DNA from: Nocardioidaceae bacterium | GTDB lineage: Bacteria; Actinomycetota; Actinomycetes; Propionibacteriales; Nocardioidaceae | Direction: 5' to 3' | Assembly (NCBI GenBank): GCA_009780515.1 | Contig: WQZX01000006.1 | Location: 1-64,000, forward strand | DNA length: 64,000 bases | Shown here: positions 58,014 to 64,000 of the stretch, in pieces | Position numbering within the stretch: position 1 is the first letter of the stretch | Layout: every line of letters begins with the position of its first letter | Position numbers and translations under genes: made by a program | The notes under the pieces: model-generated | Told to the model about the DNA's origin: nothing | Databases searched by the model: none | What the model saw: only the letters and a program-made list of their open reading frames with translations

Positions 58014-59387
58014 ATGGCGGACTCAGCCGAGGTCGATCTGGTCGTGGTGGGTCTCGGGCCGGGCGGCGAGCACGCCGCCGCCGAGCTCGCCGGAGCCGGC
58101 CTGGAGGTGGTCGGGGTCGACCGTCGGCTGGTGGGCGGCGAGTGTCCGTACTACGGCTGCATCCCGTCGAAGATGATGCTGCGCGCGGCCGGGCTGCTCG
58201 CCGAGGCGAGGCGGGTGCCCGGCACGGCCGGCAGCGTCGAGGTCATCCCGTCCTGGAGCCAGGTCGCGCGCCGGATCCGCGACGAGGCCACCGACGACTG
58301 GGACGACGCGGTCGCGGTCGAGCGGCTGCAGAAGGCGGGCGCGCGGTTCGTTCGCGGCACCGGTCGCCTCGCCGGCCCCGGGCGCGTCGTGGTCGCGACC
58401 GACGAGGGTGAGCAGGAGATCCGCGTACGCCGCGGAGTCGTGCTCAACACCGGCACCGAGCCGGCGATCCCGCCGATCGACGGCCTCGCCGGCACGCCGT
58501 ACTGGACCAACCGCGAGGCGGTCCGCGTCACGCGGCTGCCGCGCAGCCTGGTCGTGCTCGGCGGCGGCGCGATCGGCTGCGAGCTCGCGCAGGCGTTCGC
58601 CCGGTTCGGCGTACGCGTCACGATCGTGGAGGCCGGCGAGCGGATCCTCGGGCCGGAGGAGCCGGAGTCGAGCGAGGTGCTGGCCGCCGCGCTCGCGCGT
58701 GACGGGATCGAGGTGCGAACAGGCGTGGCCGCGCGCTCGGTCCGCCACGACGGCGGCTTCCACCTCGCGCTGGACGGCGGTGAGTCGATCTCGGCCGACG
58801 AGCTGCTGGTCGCCGTCGGCCGCACCAGCAACCTGCGCGACATCGGCCTCGAGACGGTCGGTCTGGACCCCGGTGTCCGCTTCCTCGATCCCGACGAGCG
58901 GATGCGTGTCGGCGAGGGTGTCTGGGCGATCGGGGATATCACCGGCAAGGGAGCGTTCACCCACATGTCGATGTACCAGGCCGACGTCGCCGTCCGCGAC
59001 CTGCTCGGCCGCGAGGGTGCGCCTGCCGACTACCGCGCGGTCGGACGCGTCACCTTCACCGACCCCGAGATCGGCTCGGTCGGCATGACCGAGCGGCAGG
59101 CACGCGATGCGGGCCTCCGCGTCCAGGTCGGCACGACCGACCTGGCGACGTCCAGCAGGGGCTGGCTGCACGTGCCGGGCGGCGCCGGCGTCGTGAAGCT
59201 GGTCGCCGACGCCGACCGCGGCATCCTGGTCGGCGGTACGACGGCCGGCCCGTCGGGTGGCGAGATGCTCGGCTGGCTGGCGACCGCCGTCCATGCCGAG
59301 GTGCCGGTCGCGACGCTGCGCTCGATGCACTTCGCGTACCCCACCTTCCACCGGGCCATCGAGCCCGCCCTCGACGCGCTCGCCTGA
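58014..59387 (+). CDS. FAD-dependent pyridine nucleotide-disulfide oxidoreductase (457 aa)
   Basis: Lipoamide dehydrogenase/mercuric reductase superfamily. The N-terminal FAD loop reads VVGLGPGGEHAA and the redox-active disulfide GGECPYYGCIPSK. The NAD(P) loop is VVLGGGAIGCELAQ, the second FAD motif VWAIGDITGKGAFTH, and the dimer domain ends in HFAYPTFHRAIEPAL. The C-terminal His-Pro/Glu pair of true Lpd is altered (AYPTFHRAIE), so the disulfide substrate is uncertain. Monocistronic. Confidence 0.85.
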   Translation: MADSAEVDLVVVGLGPGGEHAAAELAGAGLEVVGVDRRLVGGECPYYGCIPSKMMLRAAGLLAEARRVPGTAGSVEVIPSWSQVARRIRDEATDDWDDAVAVERLQKAGARFVRGTGRLAGPGRVVVATDEGEQEIRVRRGVVLNTGTEPAIPPIDGLAGTPYWTNREAVRVTRLPRSLVVLGGGAIGCELAQAFARFGVRVTIVEAGERILGPEEPESSEVLAAALARDGIEVRTGVAARSVRHDGGFHLALDGGESISADELLVAVGRTSNLRDIGLETVGLDPGVRFLDPDERMRVGEGVWAIGDITGKGAFTHMSMYQADVAVRDLLGREGAPADYRAVGRVTFTDPEIGSVGMTERQARDAGLRVQVGTTDLATSSRGWLHVPGGAGVVKLVADADRGILVGGTTAGPSGGEMLGWLATAVHAEVPVATLRSMHFAYPTFHRAIEPALDALA

Positions 59388-59466
59388 GCGGTGCGACCGC
59401 CTGGGATTGCGGATCGGCTCGCTCGGGTAGGTTGGTGCCGCCGTCCACCCTGCTCGGAGGTGCCAG

Positions 59467-60987
59467 GTGACTGATCCCGCTGAACCCGTCGGCCGCGACG
59501 ACACGTCGGACCGGCTCTACACACCCGAAGAGCTCGAGGAGTTCGCCCGCCGGCAGCTCGACGCCGCCCGTCACGGCGAGGACGTCGACCCCCTGACCGA
59601 CCCGATCCAGCCGGGCGCGGCGGAGCAGGCGGCCGCGGTCGCTGCTGCGCCGCCGAGCCAGCCGCCGGCGACGCCTGCCCGGGGCACGCAGTCCCCGGTG
59701 GCGCAGGACCAGCAGCCGCGTGGCCCGCGTCCGACCGCGCCGCCCCCGGGGTTCACCACGGGTGAGCACACGCTGATCCGTGAGCCTTCCGCCGGCCAGG
59801 CCCCACCGACGTCCCAGCCGACGTCCCCGCCGACGTCCCAGTGGGTGTCGCCGTCGTTCGCGCCGTCCTCGGCGCCGGTCGCGGGGCCGTCGTCCCCTCC
59901 GCCGGCCCAGGAGCCCGCCGCGCCCGCCTCGGCTCCCACCCCGGCCCCGCAGCCGTCCCCCGCGCCGGCTCCGCAGGCGCAGCCGCAGCAGCCCGCTCCG
60001 CCGGCCCAGTCCGAGACGGTCCCGTCGGCCCAGCCCGACGAGCCGCGACGCTTCATGTCGGCCACCGACTTCCTCGACCGCCGCGACAGCAACGCCGAGC
60101 TCGGCCCGGCGACCTGGGGCTGGCGGGGCAGGGTCGGGCGCTGGAGCGGCGGGCTGGTCCGCCCCAGGATGGGCCCGGCCGAGCAGTCGTTCAACGCCGA
60201 CCGCGCGCTGATCCAGAAGGACTTCGACGGCCCGCGCACGATCGCCTTCGTCAACCCCAAGGGCGGCGCCGCGAAGACGACGGGCGTCCTCGCCGCCGGC
60301 TTCACCTTCGGCACGGTCCGCGGTGGCGGCGTGGTCGCGTGGGACAACAACGAGACGCGCGGGACGCTGGGCATCCGCGGCGCTCGCAGCGCCCACCGCA
60401 ACACCACCCGCGAGCTGCTGGAGGACCTCGAGAGGTTCAAGGACGTCTACCAGTCGCGCATCGGCGACCTCGGCGCGTTCGTCCGCTCGCAGGGCGACGC
60501 GCACTTCGACGTGCTTGCCTCCGACGAGCGCCCCGACGTCACCGGCCAGATCCACGCCAAGGACTTCGGCGAGGTCCACAGGCTGCTGGAGCGCTTCTAC
60601 CGGATCATCCTGGTCGACACCGGCAACAACATGCGCGCCGAGAACTGGCTCGCCGCGGCCGAGGCCGCCGATCTCCTGGTCGTGACCAGCACGGTGCGCG
60701 AGGACACCGGCTACAGCGGCCTGTGGATGCTGGACGCCCTCCAGGACGCGGGCTACGCCAACCTCAAGCACAAGACCGTGACGGTGCTCTCCGACCCCAG
60801 CGACAAGGTGGACAGCCGTCTGGCCGCCGACCTCACCCAGGTCTACGAGCAGCGCACCCGCGACGTCTTCCGCGTCCCCTACGACCCCGCCCTCGTCGCT
60901 GGTGGCGTGATCCCCTACGCCCAGCTCTCCGAGCCGACCCAACGCGCATGGCTGCGTGCCTGCGCCGGGATCGCCTCCGCCCTCTGA
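59467..60987 (+). CDS. MinD/ParA-like ATPase with proline-rich N-terminal region (506 aa)
   Basis: Residues ~50-190 are a Pro/Ala/Ser/Gln-rich disordered region. The C-terminal ~250 residues are a SIMIBI ATPase with the deviant Walker A FVNPKGGAAKTT (264-272), switch-like IILVDTGNNM and VTVLSDPSDKVD. The layout recalls EspI-type MinD-like proteins linked to type VII secretion, but no ESX gene is near. A role in positioning or regulating a membrane complex is inference. GTG has GGAGG upstream. Confidence 0.75.
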   Translation: MTDPAEPVGRDDTSDRLYTPEELEEFARRQLDAARHGEDVDPLTDPIQPGAAEQAAAVAAAPPSQPPATPARGTQSPVAQDQQPRGPRPTAPPPGFTTGEHTLIREPSAGQAPPTSQPTSPPTSQWVSPSFAPSSAPVAGPSSPPPAQEPAAPASAPTPAPQPSPAPAPQAQPQQPAPPAQSETVPSAQPDEPRRFMSATDFLDRRDSNAELGPATWGWRGRVGRWSGGLVRPRMGPAEQSFNADRALIQKDFDGPRTIAFVNPKGGAAKTTGVLAAGFTFGTVRGGGVVAWDNNETRGTLGIRGARSAHRNTTRELLEDLERFKDVYQSRIGDLGAFVRSQGDAHFDVLASDERPDVTGQIHAKDFGEVHRLLERFYRIILVDTGNNMRAENWLAAAEAADLLVVTSTVREDTGYSGLWMLDALQDAGYANLKHKTVTVLSDPSDKVDSRLAADLTQVYEQRTRDVFRVPYDPALVAGGVIPYAQLSEPTQRAWLRACAGIASAL

Positions 60988-61018
60988 GGCCCGCAGGCCC
61001 GGAAGTTCGCCGCCCGGC

Positions 61019-61071
61019 CACGATCGGGGAGGATCCGATCAGAGGGGTTGATCTGATCCTCCCCGATCGTG
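61019..61071. terminator. Bidirectional terminator hairpin
   Basis: CACGATCGGGGAGGATC pairs with GATCCTCCCCGATCGTG around a loop that repeats GATC. It separates two convergent genes. Confidence 0.75.
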
Positions 61072-61109
61072 CGTGTCCGGTTGATCTGGATCGACCGGGG
61101 CGTGTGCGG

Positions 61110-61646
61110 CTACATCCCACACATCCACCACCCGCTGCCGAGGTCGATAGGCGCGCGGCAGATCATGCCCCGCATGTCCAACCCATCCGGGCTGCGGTCC
61201 GGGGAGTAGAAGTAGCCACCGGCGTCGTCAGGCATGCCCTCCCACTGGGGAAAGAACCACGCGATGTGCGAGCCGGCCTCTTCGCCTTCCGTGTCGCCGT
61301 CGACGGTCAGCCACATGAGCGCGATCGGCAGGCGAGAGCGGTCGGCGCCGCTGGGCGGCATGGCGTGTACGCCGGCCTCGAACGCCTTGCGGTGAACCTC
61401 GAACCATGCACGCGGTGCTGCGGCGCACCAGTTGAGCAAGACCACGCACAACGCGAGGGTGATGGTGGTTGAGAGAAGCCGCGAGGGTCGTCCGAGGAGG
61501 CAGCCGAACAGCCAGGTCGCTCCGATCATGATCAGCCAGAACACCGCAGAGACCACCAGGGAGAGCTGCGTTCCGCCGAACGGGATCGGTAGCGTCGCAG
61601 TCGCGATGCCGCAGACCCAGATGCCCATTACCGCGCAGAAGATCAA
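61110..61646 (-). CDS. Membrane-anchored hypothetical protein (178 aa)
   Basis: Three N-terminal hydrophobic segments (MIFCAVMGIWVCGIATATL; LSLVVSAVFWLIMIGATWLFG; LSTTITLALCVVLLNW) are followed by a ~95-residue globular outer domain with many Trp and four Cys (WLTVDGDTEGEE, GGYFYSP, GMICRAP, WWMCGM). No family is recognised. The protein composition is clearly coding and differs from the shadow ORFs. A longer start is possible since the ORF opens without a clear Shine-Dalgarno sequence. Confidence 0.55.
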   Translation of the reverse strand: MIFCAVMGIWVCGIATATLPIPFGGTQLSLVVSAVFWLIMIGATWLFGCLLGRPSRLLSTTITLALCVVLLNWCAAAPRAWFEVHRKAFEAGVHAMPPSGADRSRLPIALMWLTVDGDTEGEEAGSHIAWFFPQWEGMPDDAGGYFYSPDRSPDGLDMRGMICRAPIDLGSGWWMCGM

Positions 61647-61828
61647 GGTCCGCAGTCCGCTGCCGGTCGATCGCCGGCGTCCCGCGGGCGTCTCGACGGC
61701 CGGTGCACTCGCTTCACATCACCGCTTCCGGGCGCTCAGGGACCCATCCTTGCGCACTCTCGCATCGGCCTGCCGGACGTGGGTACCTAGAGGTCGACCG
61801 ACGAAGTCCGACCGACGAAGGAGACACC

Positions 61829-61999
61829 GTGGGTACCGACGACAAGCTGAAGAACACGGCCGAGGAGAAGCTGGGCGAGGCCAAGGAGGCCATGGGCAAG
61901 GCCACCGACGACGAGGACATGCAGTCGGAGGGCAAGGCCGACCAGATGAAGGGCAGCCTCAAGCAGGCCGGCGAGAAGGTGAAGGACGCCTTCAAGTGA
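61829..61999 (+). CDS. CsbD-like stress protein (56 aa)
   Basis: Tiny hydrophilic Lys/Glu/Ala-rich protein: DDKLKNTAEEKLGEAKEAMG and DQMKGSLKQAGEKVKDAFK are the CsbD family repeats. Members are induced by general stress; molecular role unknown. GTG 61829 follows AAGGAGA. The leader carries a direct repeat CCGACCGACGAAG. The 182-nt gap upstream holds no other gene I can support. Confidence 0.85.
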   Translation: MGTDDKLKNTAEEKLGEAKEAMGKATDDEDMQSEGKADQMKGSLKQAGEKVKDAFK

Positions 62000-62019
62000 G
62001 CCGCTGAGCAGCGCTCGCG

Positions 62020-62054
62020 ACGAGGGGCCCAACCGGCACGGGTGGGCCCCTCGT
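62020..62054 (+). terminator. csbD-like gene terminator
   Basis: A 12-bp perfect stem ACGAGGGGCCCA / TGGGCCCCTCGT lies 20 nt after the stop. Confidence 0.75.
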
Positions 62055-62105
62055 CCATGTCCGGACCACCCGCTTCCGTACGACGACTTCGGGTACCGAC
62101 CGGGC

Positions 62106-63080
62106 ATGACGAACTTCGGCTACACCCTGATGACCGAGCAGAGCGGCCCGCGCGAGCTCGTCGCCTACGCGCAGCAGGCGGAGCGGATCGGGTTCGACTT
62201 CGAGGTGTGCAGCGACCACTTCTCGCCGTGGCTGACCGCGCAGGGCCACGCGCCGTACGCCTGGTCGGTCCTGGGCGCGGTGGCGCAGGCGACGGAGCGG
62301 GTGGGTCTGATGACCTACGTGACCTGTCCGACCACGCGCTACCACCCGGTCGTCGTGGCGCAGAAGGCGGCGACGCTGGCCCAGCTCTCCGACGACCGGT
62401 TCACGCTGGGCCTGGGCGCGGGGGAGCGGCTCAACGAGCACGTCGTCGGGGCCGGGTGGCCCGGCGTCGACGTACGCCACGACATGCTCGTGGAGGCGAT
62501 CGGGATCATCCGCTGCCTGCTCGACGGCGAGACGGTCGACCACCGCGGCGAGTTCTTCGACGTCGACGCCGCCCGGCTGTGGGACCTGCCCGAGCGCCCC
62601 CTCGAGATCGGTACGGCGGTCGGCGGCTCGCGCGCGATCGCGACCCTCGCACCGCTCGCCGACCACCTCATCGCGGTCGAGCCCTCCGAGGACATCGTGG
62701 GCGAGTGGAACGCGACCGATGGCGCGCCGCAGATCGGCGAGCCGGCGCGGGCGATCGGTCAGGCGCCGATCTGCTGGGCTCCGACCGAGGAGGAGGCGCG
62801 CGAGCTCGCGCACGAGGAGTTCCGGTGGTTCGGCGGCGGGTGGCGCGTCAACGCGGACATCCCGACGCCGGCCGGCTTCGACGCGGCCAGCCAGTTCGTG
62901 CGCCCCGACGACGTCGCGTCGTCCATCCCGTGCGGCCCGGACGTCGACGCCCTCGCCGACGCGCTGCGCGCCTACACCCGCGCGGGCTTCACCGATGTCG
63001 CGCTGGTGCAGGTCGGGGATCGCTTCCAGCAGCAGTTCCTGGAGGAGGCGGCCGGCCCGTTGCTGGAGAGGCTGCGCTGA
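62106..63080 (+). CDS. LLM-class F420-dependent oxidoreductase (324 aa)
   Basis: Luciferase-like monooxygenase TIM barrel of the F420-G6PD-related type (TIGR03557-like): MTNFGYTLMTEQSGPRELV, ERIGFDFEVCSDHFSPW, DDRFTLGLGAGERLNEHVVG and GFTDVALVQVG. It would use coenzyme F420H2/F420 with an unknown substrate; F420-dependent glucose-6-phosphate dehydrogenase is the best known relative. It stands alone. Confidence 0.8.
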   Translation: MTNFGYTLMTEQSGPRELVAYAQQAERIGFDFEVCSDHFSPWLTAQGHAPYAWSVLGAVAQATERVGLMTYVTCPTTRYHPVVVAQKAATLAQLSDDRFTLGLGAGERLNEHVVGAGWPGVDVRHDMLVEAIGIIRCLLDGETVDHRGEFFDVDAARLWDLPERPLEIGTAVGGSRAIATLAPLADHLIAVEPSEDIVGEWNATDGAPQIGEPARAIGQAPICWAPTEEEARELAHEEFRWFGGGWRVNADIPTPAGFDAASQFVRPDDVASSIPCGPDVDALADALRAYTRAGFTDVALVQVGDRFQQQFLEEAAGPLLERLR

Positions 63081-63143
63081 GCCATGTCTCCCGGTACGGC
63101 GCCGGAGATGGAGGCACGGCCCGGTCGGTCTGACCCGAGCGGG

Positions 63144-63149
63144 TAGGGT
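63144..63149 (+). promoter_or_regulatory. -10 box of pyrR
   Basis: TAGGGT; a transcript from about 63156 would start just before the PyrR-type leader. Confidence 0.5.
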
Positions 63150-63166
63150 GAGTCGCGACGTACGAC

Positions 63167-63205
63167 ACCTTTAACGAGCCGTCCCGTGAGGCGGAGAAGG
63201 AGTCA
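63167..63205 (+). promoter_or_regulatory. PyrR-binding-type RNA leader
   Basis: ACCTTTAACGAGCCG followed by GTCCCGTGAGGCGGAGAAGG closely resembles the PyrR anti-antiterminator/binding-loop consensus (GAGAGGCU-type loop). The Shine-Dalgarno AGGAG falls at its 3' end, so UMP-bound PyrR could block pyrR translation directly, as proposed for mycobacteria. Confidence 0.65.
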
Positions 63206-63210
63206 GGCCG

Positions 63211-63762
63211 ATGACCGACGCCGCGACGGACCCGCCCCCGGGACGAGTCGTCCTCGACGACGACGACATCTCGCGGGCGCTGACCCGCATCTCGCACGAG
63301 ATCCTCGAGCGCAACCGCGGCGCCGAGGACCTCCTGCTGCTCGGCCTGCACACGCGCGGCGTCCCGCTCGCGCACCGCATCGCCGAGAAGATCGCCGAGG
63401 TCGAGGGGCACCCCGTGGCGACGGGGTCGCTCGACGTGACGATGTACCGCGACGACCTGCGCTCGCACCCGACCCGCAGCCCGCACAAGACCGACCTGCC
63501 CGCGGGCGGGATCGACGCCAAGACGCTCGTGCTCGTCGACGACGTGCTGTTCTCAGGGCGCACCATCCGCGCCGCGCTCGACGCGCTGTCCGACCTCGGC
63601 CGGCCCGCCGTCGTACGGCTGGCGGTGCTGGTGGACCGCGGCCACCGCGAGCTGCCGATCCGTGCCGACCACGTCGGCAAGAACCTTCCGACCGCGCGGG
63701 CCGAGCGGGTCAACCTGCGCCTGGTCGAGACCGACGGCAAGGACGAGGTGACCATCCAGTGA
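63211..63762 (+). CDS. pyrR: Bifunctional pyr operon regulator/uracil phosphoribosyltransferase PyrR (183 aa)
   Basis: PRT-fold protein that senses UMP and binds pyr mRNA; the PRPP loop is [28 protein letters not shown] and [20 protein letters not shown] are family stretches. A PyrR-type leader precedes it. pyrB follows after 61 nt, the normal order. Confidence 0.93.
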   Translation: MTDAATDPPPGRVVLDDDDISRALTRISHEILERNRGAEDLLLLGLHTRGVPLAHRIAEKIAEVEGHPVATGSLDVTMYRDDLRSHPTRSPHKTDLPAGGIDAKTLVLVDDVLFSGRTIRAALDALSDLGRPAVVRLAVLVDRGHRELPIRADHVGKNLPTARAERVNLRLVETDGKDEVTIQ

Positions 63763-63823
63763 ACACCCCACGCTGTTCTTCTCCTCCGCTTCGCTCCCCC
63801 GAACAACACCGAGGGGACCCCGT

Positions 63824-64000
63824 ATGAGCCGCCACCTGCTCAGCATCGACGACGTCGACGCGGCGGAGATCGAGAGGATCTTCGCGACCGCGGGGGAGAT
63901 GCACGACGTGCAGAGGCGGGCGGTCAAGAAGCTGCCGGCGCTGCGCGGGCGCACCGTCATCAACCTGTTCTTCGAGGACTCCACCCGCACGCGCTCGAGC
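63824..64000 (+). CDS. pyrB: Aspartate carbamoyltransferase catalytic subunit, 5' part (59 aa visible)
   Basis: The gene is cut by the window end. MSRHLLSIDDVDAAEIERIF and the carbamoyl-phosphate motif FFEDSTRTRSS identify PyrB. Start ATG 63824 is preceded by GAGGGG. It forms carbamoyl-aspartate in pyrimidine synthesis and is presumably co-regulated with pyrR. Confidence 0.9.
   Translation, partial: MSRHLLSIDDVDAAEIERIFATAGEMHDVQRRAVKKLPALRGRTVINLFFEDSTRTRSS

Overview
The window is a dense, very GC-rich segment (GTG starts, ATGA/GTGA overlaps, long antisense shadow ORFs) from an actinobacterium. Gene order matches the conserved actinobacterial blocks thrS-HIT-pgsA-pdxS/pdxT-yebC-ruvCAB-yajC-secDF-apt-rel, glyoxalase-hisS-aspS, rarA-alaS-ruvX-mltG-aroE-pilD-aroCKBQ, efp-nusB and pyrR-pyrB. 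Protein flavour and the DUF6167-like gene before alaS suggest Nocardioides or a close Propionibacteriales relative; this is inference from memory, with no database search.

Layout. 1-1860: accessory-looking stretch with two orphan small genes, a SAM methyltransferase and the C-terminal stub of an endonuclease-like gene, ending at the 3' end of tRNA-Val(CAC). 1948-3320: YhhN-type membrane enzyme and short aminodeoxychorismate lyase. 3445-3776: tRNA-Gly/Cys/Val cluster with terminator. 4120-10039: thrS, a GH25-like lipoprotein, a TetR regulator, HIT, phosphatidylinositol-phosphate synthase and pdxS. 10092-17988: the most unusual part, nine genes in two tandem operons lying between pdxS and pdxT. 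They encode three ER/SipW-type (Ser-His) signal peptidases, exported proteins with SipW-cognate-like signals, an LPXTG protein, a LamG-domain protein, and one polypeptide in which a signal peptidase is fused to a substrate-like protein. Both operons share the same upstream architecture: a GGGAC-N4-GTCCC palindrome, a second AAGTCCCG site, and a TAGCGT -10 box, with a constant 39-nt step between the last two. The sites resemble the mycobacterial DosR/DevR box.

18000-28794: pdxT, yebC, a frameshifted secreted-protein gene, ruvCAB, the SecDF accessory translocase, apt and the (p)ppGpp synthetase. 28799-29938: a DUF559/AbiEi-like gene bracketed by inverted arrays of a 22-bp repeat. 29939-34953: DUF349 protein, metallo-hydrolase, hisS, aspS. 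35132-42061: a peptide ABC importer with an oversized permease and a fused double ATPase, interrupted by an antisense PH-domain gene. 42084-54808: rarA, alaS, ruvX, mltG and nearly the whole shikimate pathway (aroE, aroC, aroK, aroB, aroQ), with a prepilin peptidase and a quinone oxidoreductase. 54941-56765: a reverse-strand cassette of an ECF sigma factor, a membrane protein and a repeat-rich secreted protein. 57020-64000: efp, nusB, a flavoprotein disulfide reductase, a MinD-like ATPase with a proline-rich N-terminus, CsbD, an F420-type oxidoreductase, pyrR with a PyrR-type leader, and the start of pyrB.

A window-wide feature is the TANNNT -10 box placed 6-8 nt before a start codon that lacks a Shine-Dalgarno sequence. 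This marks at least twelve genes as probably leaderless and helped choose starts.
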